A DNA stretch of 64,000 nt, from positions 3,842,074-3,906,073 of the forward strand of contig NZ_CP010029.1 in assembly GCF_001656035.1 (NCBI RefSeq). Reading direction: 5' to 3'. The notes under the pieces are model-generated. The model was not told the origin of the DNA, ran no database searches, and saw only the letters and a list, made by a program, of their open reading frames with translations. Position numbers and translations under genes: made by a program. This DNA comes from Yersinia entomophaga (GTDB lineage Bacteria > Pseudomonadota > Gammaproteobacteria > Enterobacterales > Enterobacteriaceae). Below, one piece after another: positions 38,783 to 49,381 of the stretch (position 1 is its first letter; the number at the start of each line of letters is the position of its first letter).

Positions 38783-40417
38783 CTAGCTTTTGAGATCATA
38801 GGTCTTTGGAATAAAGACCGTGAATAAAGTACCCTGCGGTGGGTTCTTCTCAACGGTGATGGTGCCACCGCTCTGATGAACATAAGTCGCGACCAAATAT
38901 AAGCCGATACCGTGTTCCTCTGAGTGTTTGGAACTGACACCGCGCTCAAACAGGCTGTCTTGCAGCTCAGGGTCAATACCGCAACCGTGATCGGCGACTT
39001 CTAGAATCAACTCATGGCCTTCATCGGATAAATACATTTCAATATTTTTATCTCCATCAGGGTTCTTCAGACTGGCTTCAAAAGCGTTATCCAGCAGGTT
39101 ACCGATGATTGCCGCTAGCTCATTTTCACCGAGAGTTACAGGCAGTATGCCCAACTGACAGCCGGGAATAAAGGTTAAGCTCAGCCCCAACTCTTTGGCT
39201 CGATGGTATTTTCCAAACAACAGTGCCGCAATTTGCCGGTTTTTAAAGGTATCGCGCAGGGTATCAATGAGCGCCTGCTGGGAGGACGATTCGGTTTTTA
39301 CCATCTCCAGCGCGCGATCAAACTCCTTCATTTGCAATAATCCGCTCAGAGTGGACATCCAGTTGAGATGTTCATGGCGAACGGTACGTAAATTTTCAAC
39401 ATACTGCTTTATCTGGCTGAGCTGTGCGCTGAGGGTATAAATATCATCCTGACTGCGGAAGCTGACCACCCAGCCTTGAAAAATATCATCAGTCCAAATA
39501 CCGGCACGGTTTGCGATGATATTTAACCCATTAAAGGTACACAACTCATCCTGTCGGTTTCCGCCTTCCCGATCGAGGAAGAAATGATCCGGAGAAACCA
39601 CTTCGCTAACGCTACGGCCAACCAATTGATATGGCGTGGCTGATACCCGTAACATTTTACGAGCGTTTTGGTTGATTGCCGTGATCTTGCCCTCAGGATC
39701 TACCGCCAATAGTCCTTCAAACACCGCCCCAAACAGGGCTTCCTGCTGACGAAGTACCCGCGCGATCTCCTTTGGTTCCATTCCCATCATTTGACGACGA
39801 ATATGATTGGAAAACAACCAGGCAAGAAACAACAGGGTAATCAAAATAATAACAAAATAACTGGTGAGGGGAGTGAGATAACTCAAACGCCAGTGATCGA
39901 TTTTACTGATTAGATAGCCGAGGGACACTACGCCGATAACTTTGCCATCGCTATCAAAGATCGGCGTTTTAGCCCGCATGGCTTTCCCCATCGATCCTTT
40001 GCCATAGATGATGTAGCTCTCGCCGCGTTCCAGTGCGCCTTCTTTAGTCCACTGCATCGGCAGGCCGATTTTGTCCGGATTAGGATGGTAAAGACGACGG
40101 GAATTGGCATCGCCAATCACAATGTAGTCAAAATCGGAGCTGGTGCCTAGCCGTGTAACAATTTGGGCTAAGCGTTGTTGGTCTCGCTGCTTGACCGCAG
40201 AAACCACGGAGTCCATAGAGGCAACAATTTTGGCCTGATTCATGGCCATTTTACTGACCTGATTGATCAGATATTGTTCGAAACTATGGGTTAGAAAGCG
40301 ATCCATTGCCCCGATCAGGATAACGGAGAAAACCAATAGCATTAAAAATATGCGCAGCGGGAAGGCAATGTTCTTTAATCCACGCCATTTAAAAAAATGG
40401 GCTTTACCAGAAAGCAC
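38783..40417 (-). CDS. dpiB: Citrate sensor histidine kinase DpiB/CitA
   Basis: This membrane sensor of about 544 aa has one N-terminal helix, a periplasmic PAS citrate-binding domain with the strongly conserved FDYIVIGD, RRLYHPNPDKIGLPM and GKGSMGKAMRAKTPIFD, a second helix (about 180-205), a cytoplasmic PAS, a dimerisation helix with phospho-acceptor His in RHEHLNWMSTLSGLLQM, and an ATPase domain (GNLLDNAFEAS, DHGCGID, GIGLYL). The first GTG (40426) has no spaced ribosome site. The GTG at 40417 has AAGGTG 6 nt upstream and is preferred. E. coli DpiB is of similar length. Confidence 0.92.
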   Translation of the reverse strand: MLSGKAHFFKWRGLKNIAFPLRIFLMLLVFSVILIGAMDRFLTHSFEQYLINQVSKMAMNQAKIVASMDSVVSAVKQRDQQRLAQIVTRLGTSSDFDYIVIGDANSRRLYHPNPDKIGLPMQWTKEGALERGESYIIYGKGSMGKAMRAKTPIFDSDGKVIGVVSLGYLISKIDHWRLSYLTPLTSYFVIILITLLFLAWLFSNHIRRQMMGMEPKEIARVLRQQEALFGAVFEGLLAVDPEGKITAINQNARKMLRVSATPYQLVGRSVSEVVSPDHFFLDREGGNRQDELCTFNGLNIIANRAGIWTDDIFQGWVVSFRSQDDIYTLSAQLSQIKQYVENLRTVRHEHLNWMSTLSGLLQMKEFDRALEMVKTESSSQQALIDTLRDTFKNRQIAALLFGKYHRAKELGLSLTFIPGCQLGILPVTLGENELAAIIGNLLDNAFEASLKNPDGDKNIEMYLSDEGHELILEVADHGCGIDPELQDSLFERGVSSKHSEEHGIGLYLVATYVHQSGGTITVEKNPPQGTLFTVFIPKTYDLKS

Positions 40418-40761
40418 GTTATTCACCTTTTATGGCTGAATCAAATAAAACGACGAGTAACATAATTTAAATTAAATGATTAATGCAAATAAAAAATCAT
40501 TATCTCTAATTAAATCAATTAAAATCATAAAATAAATTATATTTACTAAATTAACTGTGAATTAGGTCAATTAACCGAGAAGTTTTTATGTTTAGCATAT
40601 ATTTCTGAACAGGGCTTTCAAAAAGTAAGAATAAGAATTTATAAGAATTTTAATGCGTTAATTGCATTTATACTTTTAATAAAAAGTCATGATTCATCTG
40701 TTAATTGCATATGTTTATTGTGTTTTATTTGTTATTTAATGGTTATTCCAGAGAGAAAATT
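40418..40761. promoter_or_regulatory. Divergent dpiBA / citC control region
   Basis: Very AT-rich DNA (many runs of A and T between 40440 and 40720) lies between the two divergent cit operons. DpiA/CitB sites are AT-rich, so its binding here is expected. I cannot define individual boxes. Confidence 0.5.
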
Positions 40762-41829
40762 ATGGATAGGGTATTTAGGATAATTAAGCGTTCAGACCAT
40801 CAAAGGATTGTGGAAATAACGCATTTTTTACGTGAAAACGACTTAAATATTGATACTTCCGTTGAGGTGTTTATTACCGTCTCAGTAGATGAAAGATTGG
40901 TAGCCTGCGGTGGAATTGCTGGGAATATTATTAAATGTGTTGCCATTAGCGAGCAGGTGAGAGGGGAAGGGCTGGCGCTAACGCTGGCAACTGAACTCGT
41001 CAACCTGGCCTATGAACGGCACCACAGCCACTTATTTATCTACACCAAAATTGAGAATCAGTCCTTATTTAAACAGTGTGGATTCTACCCGATTGCCAGT
41101 GTGCCCGGCATTGTGGTGTTGATGGAAAACAGTTCCTGCCGTCTGTCTCGCTATGCGCGCCAGCTCTCGACCTTACGCCAGCCGGGCAAGAAAATAGGTT
41201 CCATCGTTATGAATGCCAACCCTTTTACTTTGGGGCATCAATATTTGGTACGGCAAGCGGCGGCGCAGTGCGATTGGTTACATCTATTTTTAGTCAAAGA
41301 AGATAACTCTCGTTTTCCTTATCAAGATCGCCTGCAACTGGTACTGAACGGCACAAAAGATATTGCCAATTTAACCGTGCACGCCGGTTCGGAATATATG
41401 ATTTCCCGCGCTACTTTCCCCTGCTATTTCATAAAAGATCAGGGGGTGGCCGACGATTGTTATACCGAAATCGATCTGAAAATCTTTCGTCAATATTTGG
41501 CTCCGGCCTTGGGAATAACTCACCGCTTTGTCGGCACTGAGCCATTTTGCACCGTAACCGCCAAATATAACCGGGATATGAGTTACTGGCTGGAAACCCC
41601 CGATTTACCTTATCCGTCCATCGAGCTGGTGGAGATCGAGCGCCTGAAATATGGCGCAACCGCTATTTCTGCCTCGTGGGTACGCAAATTACTGGCGCAG
41701 GGGGATAAGGACACCATTAGCAAGCTGGTACCTGCCGCGACCTGCCACTACTTACAACGACTGCTGGCTCAGCCTGCAAAAGCGCCGGTCAGCGCGGTCA
41801 ACAAATCTGTATTTCAATTAGGTGAATAA
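40762..41829 (+). CDS. citC: Citrate lyase ligase CitC
   Basis: This 355-aa enzyme acetylates the citrate lyase prosthetic group ([citrate (pro-3S)-lyase] ligase). It has an N-terminal GNAT-like fold ([20 protein letters not shown]) and a C-terminal nucleotidyltransferase domain with the HxGH-type motif [16 protein letters not shown]. The start at 40762 (MDRVFRI) has GAGAG upstream. A longer frame upstream lacks a ribosome site. Its stop overlaps the citD start (TAATG). It is the first gene of the citCDEFXG-citT operon. Confidence 0.93.
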   Translation: MDRVFRIIKRSDHQRIVEITHFLRENDLNIDTSVEVFITVSVDERLVACGGIAGNIIKCVAISEQVRGEGLALTLATELVNLAYERHHSHLFIYTKIENQSLFKQCGFYPIASVPGIVVLMENSSCRLSRYARQLSTLRQPGKKIGSIVMNANPFTLGHQYLVRQAAAQCDWLHLFLVKEDNSRFPYQDRLQLVLNGTKDIANLTVHAGSEYMISRATFPCYFIKDQGVADDCYTEIDLKIFRQYLAPALGITHRFVGTEPFCTVTAKYNRDMSYWLETPDLPYPSIELVEIERLKYGATAISASWVRKLLAQGDKDTISKLVPAATCHYLQRLLAQPAKAPVSAVNKSVFQLGE

Positions 41830-42125
41830 TGAAAATTATCCGAGAAGCGGTCGCCGGCACTTTGGAGTCGAGCGATGTCATGGTGCGAATTGCCCCCCAC
41901 GATCTGCCAGAAGTGGATTTGCTGATCAACAGCAGTGTGGAGAAACAGTTCGGAGAAGCCATTCGCGCCAGCGTATTGGCATTACTGGATCAACTGGGAT
42001 TAACCCAGGTGCAAGTGATTATTGACGATAAAGGGGCGTTGGATTGCGTACTTCGCGCCCGTTTGGAGACAGCCTTGCTAAGAGCCTGTGACCTGCCGCA
42101 CCTGCCCTGGAGCCAAAAATCATGA
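41829..42125 (+). CDS. citD: Citrate lyase acyl carrier protein (gamma subunit) CitD
   Basis: This 98-aa carrier protein bears the phosphoribosyl-dephospho-CoA group on a serine, predicted as S14 in GTLESSD. Its length and sequence are typical of the family. It is coupled to citC by a 1-nt overlap and to citE by 4 nt. Confidence 0.93.
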   Translation: MKIIREAVAGTLESSDVMVRIAPHDLPEVDLLINSSVEKQFGEAIRASVLALLDQLGLTQVQVIIDDKGALDCVLRARLETALLRACDLPHLPWSQKS

Positions 42126-43018
42126 AACCAGAGATGAAGCAAAGAATGCGTCGCAGCATGCTGTTTGTTCCCGGCGCCAATGCGGCGATGGTCAGTAATG
42201 CTTTTATTTATCAGGCAGATGCCATCATGTTCGATCTGGAAGATTCGGTGATTCTGCGGGAAAAGGATGCAGCACGCCGTTTGGTCTTCCATGCCTTACA
42301 GCATCCTTTATATCAGGAGGTTGAAACCATTGTTCGAGTCAATGCGTTGGATTCGCTTTACGGGCTGGACGATCTGGAGGCGGTCGTTCGCGGTGGCACC
42401 GATATCGTCCGTTTGCCGAAAACCGATGATGCGCAAGATGTGATTGATATGGAAAGTGAAATTGCACGTATCGAAGCGGAGTGCGGCCGGGAACCCGGCA
42501 GTACCGGTATGCTGGCGGCTATCGAATCCGCTCAGGGGATTACTCAGGCGTTGGCGATTGCCCAATCTTCTCCTCGTTTGATAGGTATTGCTCTGGGCGC
42601 TGAGGATTACGTGCGCAATTTGCGTACCGAACGTTCCGCAGAAGGTGTTGAACTGTTGTTTGCCCGCTGCTCCATTTTGCAGGCGGCGCGAGCGGTGGGA
42701 ATTCAGGCCTTCGATACCGTGTATTCCGATGCCAATAACGAAGCCGGTTTTCTACAAGAAGCGGCGTTAATCAAACAGTTGGGTTTTGACGGCAAATCAC
42801 TGATTAACCCTCGCCAAATCGAATTGCTCCATAACCTATATGCCCCGACACAAAAAGAAGTGCGCCATGCGCAAGCGGTGGTGGACGCCGCTGAAGCGGC
42901 AGAAGCCGAAGGGCGGGGTGTGGTTTCGCTGAACGGCAAAATGGTGGATAGCCCGGTGATTGAACGCGCTAGGGCAGTCTTGCAACGAGCTGTGCTTTCC
43001 GGTTTACGCGACGAATAA
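42122..43018 (+). CDS. citE: Citrate lyase beta subunit CitE
   Basis: This 298-aa citryl-ACP lyase subunit has a TIM-barrel HpcH/CitE fold. Visible are the opening [14 protein letters not shown], metal-site residues in [17 protein letters not shown] and [10 protein letters not shown], and [17 protein letters not shown] near the C-terminus. It cleaves citryl-ACP to acetyl-ACP and oxaloacetate. The ATGA overlap with citD and 13-nt gap to citF support one operon. Confidence 0.95.
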   Translation: MKPEMKQRMRRSMLFVPGANAAMVSNAFIYQADAIMFDLEDSVILREKDAARRLVFHALQHPLYQEVETIVRVNALDSLYGLDDLEAVVRGGTDIVRLPKTDDAQDVIDMESEIARIEAECGREPGSTGMLAAIESAQGITQALAIAQSSPRLIGIALGAEDYVRNLRTERSAEGVELLFARCSILQAARAVGIQAFDTVYSDANNEAGFLQEAALIKQLGFDGKSLINPRQIELLHNLYAPTQKEVRHAQAVVDAAEAAEAEGRGVVSLNGKMVDSPVIERARAVLQRAVLSGLRDE

Positions 43019-43031
43019 GAGGGAATTAATC

Positions 43032-44543
43032 ATGAAACGCCAACAACGGGTTGATGCCCTAAGTCAAAACCCAAATCTGACCGTCACGTCCTATCGGGAA
43101 GCGTCTAAAGCCAATTTGCAGGCTCAAAAACCGAGGGATATCAAGCTGTGTAGCTCACTGGAAAAGGCGATTCGTCGCTCTGGTTTGCAGGATGGCATGA
43201 CCATTTCGTTCCACCATGCTTTTCGCGCGGGCGATATGACATTGAATCTGGTGATGGATGCCATCGCTGCGATGGGATTCAAAAATCTGACGCTGGCATC
43301 CAGTTCTCTGAGTGAGTGCCATGCGCCGCTGGTGGATCACATCCGTAAAGGTGTGGTTAGCCGCATTTATACCTCGGGGTTACGTGGCCCACTGGCAGAG
43401 GCCATTTCGCGCGGGTTGCTAGCAGAACCGGTACAAATTCATTCCCACGGTGGGCGGGTCAATTTGATCGAATCCGGCGAGCTGGCGATCGACGTGGCTT
43501 TCCTCGGTGTTCCTGCCTGCGACGCGTTCGGTAACGCCAACGGTTACACAGGCAATGCCTGTTGCGGTTCGCTGGGGTACGCCAAGGTGGATGCCGATTA
43601 CGCCGGTAAAGTGGTGTTATTGACAGAAGTTATTGTTCCTTATCCACATAATCCAGCCAGCATAGGCCAGGATCGGGTTGATCTGATCGTACAGGTGGAA
43701 CAGGTAGGGGATGCCGATAAGATCGGCGCAGATGCTACCCGTATGACCTCGAATCCTCGGGAACTGCTGATTGCTCGCCGTGCGGCGGAGGTGATCGCTG
43801 GCTCCGGCTATTTTAACGATGGCTTTTCTGTGCAAACCGGCACCGGCGGAGCATCGCTGGCGGTAAGCCGCTTCCTCGAGGATAAAATGCGCCGCCGCAA
43901 TATTAAGGCCGGTTTCGCTCTTGGCGGCATCACCTCCACCATGGTGGACCTGCACGAAAAAGGGCTGATCGAAAAGCTGCTCGATGTGCAGAGTTTCGAT
44001 CGCATGGCCGCATCCTCACTGGCGAGAAATCCCAATCACATTGAAATCAGCGCTAATCAATATGCCAATTTCAGCTCCAAAGGCGCGTCTGTCGATCGGC
44101 TGGACGTGGTGATTTTGAGTGCGCTGGAGATCGATACCGATTTTAACGTCAATGTGTTGACCGGCTCTGACGGTGTGCTGCGCGGAGCCTCTGGCGGGCA
44201 CTGCGATACCGCCGCGGCTGCACGGCTGGCGATTATCGTTGCGCCATTGGTTCGCGGGCGTATTCCTACGCTGGTTGATGCTGTGACCACCTGCGTTACG
44301 CCAGGCTCCAGCGTAGATATTTTGGTTACCGATCATGGTATTGCTGTCAATCCTGCGCGCCCCGAGCTAGCCGAGCGTTTGCAGCAGGCTGGGCTGGAGG
44401 TCGTCACTATTGATTGGTTATATCAACGAGCGTTGCTACTCACCGGTCAACCGAAAGCCATTGCTTACACCGACAAAGTGGTGGCGGTGGTGCGCTATCG
44501 CGACGGCAGCGTTATCGACGTTGTGCATCAGATTCAGGAATAA
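43032..44543 (+). CDS. citF: Citrate lyase alpha subunit CitF
   Basis: This 503-aa citrate:acetyl-ACP transferase subunit transfers the ACP thioester from acetate to citrate. It matches E. coli CitF (510 aa) closely: SGLQDGMTISFHHAFRAGD, GVVSRIYTSGLRGPLAEAIS, SHGGRVNLIESGELAIDVAF, LTGSDGVLRGASGGHCDT and LVTDHGIAVNPARPELAERL. The start at 43032 has GAGGGAA upstream. An upstream extension overlapping citE is open but unlikely. Confidence 0.95.
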   Translation: MKRQQRVDALSQNPNLTVTSYREASKANLQAQKPRDIKLCSSLEKAIRRSGLQDGMTISFHHAFRAGDMTLNLVMDAIAAMGFKNLTLASSSLSECHAPLVDHIRKGVVSRIYTSGLRGPLAEAISRGLLAEPVQIHSHGGRVNLIESGELAIDVAFLGVPACDAFGNANGYTGNACCGSLGYAKVDADYAGKVVLLTEVIVPYPHNPASIGQDRVDLIVQVEQVGDADKIGADATRMTSNPRELLIARRAAEVIAGSGYFNDGFSVQTGTGGASLAVSRFLEDKMRRRNIKAGFALGGITSTMVDLHEKGLIEKLLDVQSFDRMAASSLARNPNHIEISANQYANFSSKGASVDRLDVVILSALEIDTDFNVNVLTGSDGVLRGASGGHCDTAAAARLAIIVAPLVRGRIPTLVDAVTTCVTPGSSVDILVTDHGIAVNPARPELAERLQQAGLEVVTIDWLYQRALLLTGQPKAIAYTDKVVAVVRYRDGSVIDVVHQIQE

Positions 44544-44546
44544 GCG

Positions 44547-45092
44547 ATGGATATCTTTTCACCGGGTTTGGCGGCGAATCGGAATATCAGCCTGCCGGAG
44601 TTATTAACTAGCCGGGAGGCACGCTATGCCCGCCAGCGAGCATGGCTGATGCGTTATGGCACTACGTTGATTTCACTCACCGTGGTTGCCCCCGGGGCGT
44701 TGAAAGACAGCCCGTTAACTCGCCGAATTTTTGGGCGGGCATGGCAAACGGTGACGGAGCTGACGCGGCAACAAGGTTGGGAATCCTTGGCGCAGGAGGC
44801 TTTCCCGCTACCGACCGGTTGTGAAGGGTTAATTGCTCTGAATCAACCCGCTGAAGCGGTAAAAGATGCGGCGCTACTGCTTGAGATGAAGCACCCGTTG
44901 GGGCGGCTGTGGGATATCGATGTGTTAGATAGCCACGGACGGATTTTGTCCCGTGGGGATGTGGGGTTGGCTCCGCGTCGTTGTCTGTTGTGCAACCGCC
45001 CGGCCAACGTGTGTGGTCGGGAGCGAACACATTCAGTGGATGAATTGTTAGTTCAAATGGAGTGGATGCTCGATGCCGCTATTGCCTGTTGA
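44547..45092 (+). CDS. citX: Apo-citrate lyase phosphoribosyl-dephospho-CoA transferase CitX
   Basis: This 181-aa enzyme transfers the prosthetic group precursor onto CitD. Conserved segments are [12 protein letters not shown] near the N-terminus, [20 protein letters not shown] (acidic metal-binding site) and the cysteine-containing [20 protein letters not shown]. It starts 3 nt after citF and overlaps citG by 20 nt, so translation is tightly coupled. Confidence 0.93.
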   Translation: MDIFSPGLAANRNISLPELLTSREARYARQRAWLMRYGTTLISLTVVAPGALKDSPLTRRIFGRAWQTVTELTRQQGWESLAQEAFPLPTGCEGLIALNQPAEAVKDAALLLEMKHPLGRLWDIDVLDSHGRILSRGDVGLAPRRCLLCNRPANVCGRERTHSVDELLVQMEWMLDAAIAC

Positions 45093-46002
45093 TAACGCAT
45101 TCCCGCTGACTTTTCAGCTACAGGACTATGCCGATCTGGCCTATTTCGCGCTATTGGCTGAGGTCAATCTAACGCCGAAGCCGGGGTTGGTGGATCGCTT
45201 TAACACCGGTGCGCATAAGGATATGAATCTGGATGATTTCTATCGCAGCGCCGAGGCTATTGCACCTTGGTTTTCTCGCTTTATCGAGCAAGGGATAGCC
45301 ACTGAGCACCTGCAGGGAGAGGCGGCATTGTCTGCGCTGCGCCCGCTCGGATTAGCCTGCGAAAATGCCATGTTCCAGGCTACCGGTGGGGTTAATACCC
45401 ATAAAGGTAGTGTGTTTTCCCTCGGGCTTCTGTGCTGTGCTCTGGGGCGTTTGTCCGCCAGAGGCGTGGCTATCAGCGCAGATGCCGTTTGCCAGGAAGC
45501 CGCCCAACTGTGCTGCGGACTGACGGAAAGGGAATTACAACGCAGAAATCTGCAACAAACTGCAGGTCAACGTCTGTTTACTCAACACGGTCTAACAGGG
45601 GCCAGAGGAGAGGCAGAATCCGGCTTTACTACCGTATTAACCCACGGATTGCCGGTGTATCAACGCTTGTTAAATCAAGGGATAGATCAGGAGTGCGCCT
45701 TGCTGGAAACCCTGCTGCAACTGATGGCGGTTAACGGTGATACCAATGTGGTGTCTCGTGGCGGCATGGCGGGGCTGTACTGGCTGCAACATCAGGCTGC
45801 GGAGATTCTGGCTAACGGTGGCATTAAAACGCCATTGGCAAAGGCTCGGCTGCGCCTGTTCGATGCCCAATGTATCGCTCGAAATTTGAGTCCGGGAGGA
45901 AGTGCCGATCTGCTGATTTTAACCTGGTTTTTGGCTCATATTCCCGATCGTCCACCTTACAAACACAATAATAACAATGCTATAGGAGTATCTCTATGTT
46001 GA
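45073..46002 (+). CDS. citG: Triphosphoribosyl-dephospho-CoA synthase CitG
   Basis: This 309-aa enzyme makes 2'-(5''-triphosphoribosyl)-3'-dephospho-CoA from ATP and dephospho-CoA. Family motifs visible are [19 protein letters not shown] (about 28-46), [19 protein letters not shown] (about 108-126), [10 protein letters not shown] and a C-terminal [17 protein letters not shown]. It overlaps citX by 20 nt and citT by 7 nt. The low-complexity tail (KHNNNNAIG) overlaps the citT ribosome site. Confidence 0.92.
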   Translation: MPLLPVDNAFPLTFQLQDYADLAYFALLAEVNLTPKPGLVDRFNTGAHKDMNLDDFYRSAEAIAPWFSRFIEQGIATEHLQGEAALSALRPLGLACENAMFQATGGVNTHKGSVFSLGLLCCALGRLSARGVAISADAVCQEAAQLCCGLTERELQRRNLQQTAGQRLFTQHGLTGARGEAESGFTTVLTHGLPVYQRLLNQGIDQECALLETLLQLMAVNGDTNVVSRGGMAGLYWLQHQAAEILANGGIKTPLAKARLRLFDAQCIARNLSPGGSADLLILTWFLAHIPDRPPYKHNNNNAIGVSLC

Positions 46003-47459
46003 AGTCACAAGAGAAGATATGGAAAGCCCTTGCTCCCTTTATTGTTCTAGGGATCTTGTTATTAATTCCCACACCAGAAGGTATGCCACCGCAAGCCTGG
46101 CGCTATTTTGCTATTTTTGTTGCCATGATTGTCGGGATGATTTTAGAGCCAATTCCTGCGACGGCGATAAGCTTTATCGCTGTGACGGTCTGCGTATTAT
46201 CTGCCGACTGGGTGCTATTCTCGCCGGCTGAAGTGGCCGATAGTAGCTTTAAATCCGGTAAAGAAGCGCTGAAATGGGGGCTGGCCGGTTTCTCCAGTAC
46301 CACGGTGTGGTTAGTTTTCGGTGCCTTTATCTTCGCCCTCGGCTATGAGGCAACCGGATTAGGCCGACGCATTGCTCTGTATATGGTCAAATTTATGGGG
46401 AAACGCACGCTGACGCTGGGTTATGCCATCGTCATCATCGATATTCTGCTGGCGCCGTTCACGCCATCGAATACGGCCCGAACCGGTGGTACGGTGTTTC
46501 CGGTAGTGAAAAACCTACCGCCGCTGTTTGATTCATTCCCCAACGATCCGTCCTCGCGCCGTATCGGCGGTTATTTGATGTGGATGATGGTTATCGGCAC
46601 CAGTATCAGTTCTTCCATGTTTGTAACCGGTGCGGCACCTAACGTTTTAGGCATTGAATTTGTTGGTAAAATAGCCGGTGTTCATATTGGCTGGATGCAA
46701 TGGTTCCTCGCTTTCCTACCGGTAGGCTTGATTTTGTTGATCGTAGCTCCGTGGTTATCTTACGTGCTGTACAAACCGGGCGTGACTAAAAGCAGCGAAG
46801 TGTCTACCTGGGCCAATACCGCTTTACAGGAAATGGGTTCGCTGACGCGTAAGGAAATGACGTTAATAGGATTGGTATTGCTGAGTTTGTGTTTATGGGT
46901 CTTCGGTGCCAAGGCCATTAATGCGACGGCAGTGTGCCTGCTGGCGGTTTCCCTAATGCTGGCGTTGCAGGTGGTGTCGTGGAAGGCGATTACGCAATAT
47001 TCGAGCGCCTGGAACACGCTGGTCAATCTGGCGACGTTAGTTGTTATGGCTAGCGGGCTAACTCGTTCCGGTTTTATTGATTGGTTTGCCGATACCATGA
47101 GCACGCATCTGGACGGTTTCTCACCCAAAATGACCGTGGCGGCGTTAGTGCTGGTGTTCTACTTCTCACATTATCTGTTTGCCAGCCTGTCGGCACACAC
47201 CGCAACCATGCTGCCGGTCATTCTGGCGGTAGGGAAAGGTTTGTTCGGCGTACCTATGGATCATCTGTCGATGTTACTGGTGTTATCCATCGGTATTATG
47301 GGTGTATTAACGCCTTATGCGACCGGCCCCGGCGTGATTATTTACGGCTGCGGCTACGTTAAATCCAAAGATTACTGGCGATTAGGCGGCATTATGGGGC
47401 TGTTATATATCTCCATGCTACTGCTGGTAGGCTGGCCATTAATGAGTTTGTGGATGTAA
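45996..47459 (+). CDS. citT: Citrate/succinate antiporter CitT
   Basis: This 487-aa DASS-family antiporter (E. coli CitT is 487 aa) brings citrate in and succinate out during citrate fermentation. About twelve hydrophobic segments and the substrate motifs [15 protein letters not shown] (about 154-168) and [17 protein letters not shown] (about 393-409) are visible. AGGAG precedes the ATG. It ends the cit operon; a GC-rich hairpin follows. Confidence 0.93.
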   Translation: MLKSQEKIWKALAPFIVLGILLLIPTPEGMPPQAWRYFAIFVAMIVGMILEPIPATAISFIAVTVCVLSADWVLFSPAEVADSSFKSGKEALKWGLAGFSSTTVWLVFGAFIFALGYEATGLGRRIALYMVKFMGKRTLTLGYAIVIIDILLAPFTPSNTARTGGTVFPVVKNLPPLFDSFPNDPSSRRIGGYLMWMMVIGTSISSSMFVTGAAPNVLGIEFVGKIAGVHIGWMQWFLAFLPVGLILLIVAPWLSYVLYKPGVTKSSEVSTWANTALQEMGSLTRKEMTLIGLVLLSLCLWVFGAKAINATAVCLLAVSLMLALQVVSWKAITQYSSAWNTLVNLATLVVMASGLTRSGFIDWFADTMSTHLDGFSPKMTVAALVLVFYFSHYLFASLSAHTATMLPVILAVGKGLFGVPMDHLSMLLVLSIGIMGVLTPYATGPGVIIYGCGYVKSKDYWRLGGIMGLLYISMLLLVGWPLMSLWM

Positions 47460-47475
47460 CTCGCAAACAGAAATT

Positions 47476-47507
47476 ACGGGCGTTGGTGTGTATCCAGCGC
47501 CCGTTTG
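47476..47507 (+). terminator. Probable terminator of the cit operon
   Basis: An 11-bp stem with one G-U pair (ACGGGCGTTGG / CCAGCGCCCGT) lies 16 nt after citT. The T tract is short (TTT), so termination may be partial. Confidence 0.55.
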
Positions 47508-47729
47508 GCGTTCAGACTTGCATTCAGTGTTTCATTAAGAGTATTTATGCGAACTTTAACGCCTTATAGCCATGTTATAAAAGTGGTTATGTCGGTGTCA
47601 AAGCGCAAACTTAGTGCTAAACGGGTAATTAATCTTTAAAACGCGGCATAAATCACGGCATGTTTATTGTGACCATCCTCCTCAGCTACTACTATAAAAT
47701 CCCTTTTGGCGATTTGGTCTGATTATCCT

Positions 47730-48464
47730 GTGAACCCTGTTTTTATTCGGAACTTTGCCTTCTCCTCCATCCCGGCTGTCGGCCTAAATGGTCAGGCACC
47801 TTATGAGGGATTACTGGGGAAATGTGATTTTGATGTCCATGCCTATCAGGACAATCTGTTTGCTGTATACGGCATTGCCTTTCCTCCCAGCCTGCAAAAG
47901 GCGGTCACCAAGCGGCGAGCGGAGTATCTGGCCGGGCGCTTTGTTGCCAGGCAGGTACTCAATATGCTTGGCCCGAGGGACTACCATTTGGAAAACGGCC
48001 CCGACCGCGCGCCCTGCTGGCCAGACGGCATCCAAGGCACCCTGAGCCATAATGACAACCGGGTATTGTGCGCGGCACAAATTATTCCGTTACGCCTTTC
48101 TGCCGGCGGTAGTGGCATAGGGTTAGATGTAGAAAGCTGGATTGGTTCGGATCGGATTGACGAAATCTGGCCGGGCATTATTAACGATGCAGAGCACCAT
48201 CAATTACAACGTGGACCTCTGCCGTTTAATAAAATGCTGACGCTGACGTTTTCTGCCAAAGAAAGTCTGTTTAAAGCGATTTATCCGCAGTTACGCTGCT
48301 ATTTTGATTTTTTGGATGTGCGTCTGGTGGGATGTTCACTGGAGTCAGGCCGCTTTGAACTGGAGTTATTGCGAGAACTGAGTCCGGAATTTAAGGCAGG
48401 GCGTCGTTTTCAAGGCTGTTTTAAATTGATGGAAACTGACGTGCGTACTTTTGTGGCCTATTAA
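47730..48464 (+). CDS. Sfp/EntD-type phosphopantetheinyl transferase
   Basis: This PPTase of about 244 aa transfers 4'-phosphopantetheine from CoA to carrier-protein serines. The motifs are RAEYLAGRFVAR (CoA contact), GTLSHNDNRV, metal site GIGLDVESW (D133, E135) and FSAKESLFKA (K177, E178, K182). All are intact. The start is uncertain: GTG 47730 or TTG 47706, neither with a good ribosome site. No NRPS or PKS gene is in the window. CitD does not need this activity because CitX loads it. It probably serves a siderophore or secondary-metabolite pathway elsewhere. Confidence 0.8.
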   Translation: MNPVFIRNFAFSSIPAVGLNGQAPYEGLLGKCDFDVHAYQDNLFAVYGIAFPPSLQKAVTKRRAEYLAGRFVARQVLNMLGPRDYHLENGPDRAPCWPDGIQGTLSHNDNRVLCAAQIIPLRLSAGGSGIGLDVESWIGSDRIDEIWPGIINDAEHHQLQRGPLPFNKMLTLTFSAKESLFKAIYPQLRCYFDFLDVRLVGCSLESGRFELELLRELSPEFKAGRRFQGCFKLMETDVRTFVAY

Positions 48465-48515
48465 CCGCGATTGTCTCCTCTTTTTGCGCCCGTGTTTTTC
48501 CTCATGGGTTCAATT

Positions 48516-48547
48516 AAGCCGAAACCTTGTGGTCTCGGCTTTTTTAA
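48516..48547 (+). terminator. Terminator of the PPTase gene
   Basis: The stem AAGCCGA-ACC / GGT-TCGGCTT has one internal mismatch and a TTGT loop, with a T-run after it, about 52 nt past the stop. Confidence 0.8.
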
Positions 48548-48964
48548 TGCCAAAACTAAATCGTTAAGCTCTATGGGCTGATATAAACTGGACTCAGAGT
48601 TTCTATTCCTGAAGCTCCGGTGTCTCTGCGTGGGTACGGCAGAAGATGAATTAATGTCTGGCGTCATTCCGAACCCTCTGTTTTAAACGTTTCACACTGG
48701 ATAATAAATTTACAAGGACACAAGTGGTGTTCATCCTGTCACTGCGATGGGGTAGTCTGGTGTTGTTAATGAATGCTGTTAGCCAATCTCATTCTAGATT
48801 TGACTTTTTATTGTTATAGGTAATCATCGAAAAATCAGCGATGTAACTGGAGGTTCTCCCTAGGTTTTCCCTTGAATGCTTATAATAAGTTAACATACGT
48901 TTTTATCTCCCTGGCTGCTCAACACCTTATAAAATCGCGGAAACAATTAACTCTATTGCGATAA
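48548..48964. other. Intergenic region without recognised features
   Basis: About 415 bp between the PPTase terminator and the stop of the winged-helix gene. No open frame with a ribosome site, no tRNA and no repeat was seen. Confidence 0.35.
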
Positions 48965-49381
48965 TTAAAGTGTGTCGGCATTATCCCGAAAAGTATTTCG
49001 TCTAAAAATTTTCCTATATAGTGAAAATATAACCTTGATGGATCTGTAAAAGATAGAGTTGTGATTAATATAACGAACGGACATGTTCTTCTTGTTGTTT
49101 ACTTTGTAAGATTTCCCTCGCAAAGATTGTAATTCAAAATCATCACTAATTAGAACGACTTTCTTTTTTAATCGACTGAATAGTTGATGGATGTTGTTAT
49201 TGTTTATCGTCATCTCTCTTTCTGGCCAAACCAAAGTGAGTAAATCATCCCTATCTATTAGCTGACCGTTTGACGCATGATTAACCAGTGCGATAAATAA
49301 TAAATACTCTTTATTCGTTAACTCTACACTACCTTTCAGGCTATACACAATCTTTTCATCTGCCACTACAAAATACATCAT
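48965..49381 (-). CDS. ToxR-like winged-helix transcriptional regulator
   Basis: This 138-aa protein carries an OmpR/ToxR-type winged-helix DNA-binding domain (about residues 1-95: ELTNKEYLLFIALVNHASNG, IDRDDLLTLVWPE, NNNNIHQLFSRLKKK, ELQSLRGKSYKV). It has no receiver domain and no clear membrane helix; the C-terminal 40 residues are basic and aromatic. TAAGGAGGAG upstream of the ATG is a very strong ribosome site, so it is a real gene. It is AT-rich relative to its neighbours. It faces away from the lysis cassette across about 1 kb and is the obvious candidate regulator of that cassette. The family is clear; targets are inference. Confidence 0.72.
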   Translation of the reverse strand: MMYFVVADEKIVYSLKGSVELTNKEYLLFIALVNHASNGQLIDRDDLLTLVWPEREMTINNNNIHQLFSRLKKKVVLISDDFELQSLRGKSYKVNNKKNMSVRYINHNSIFYRSIKVIFSLYRKIFRRNTFRDNADTL

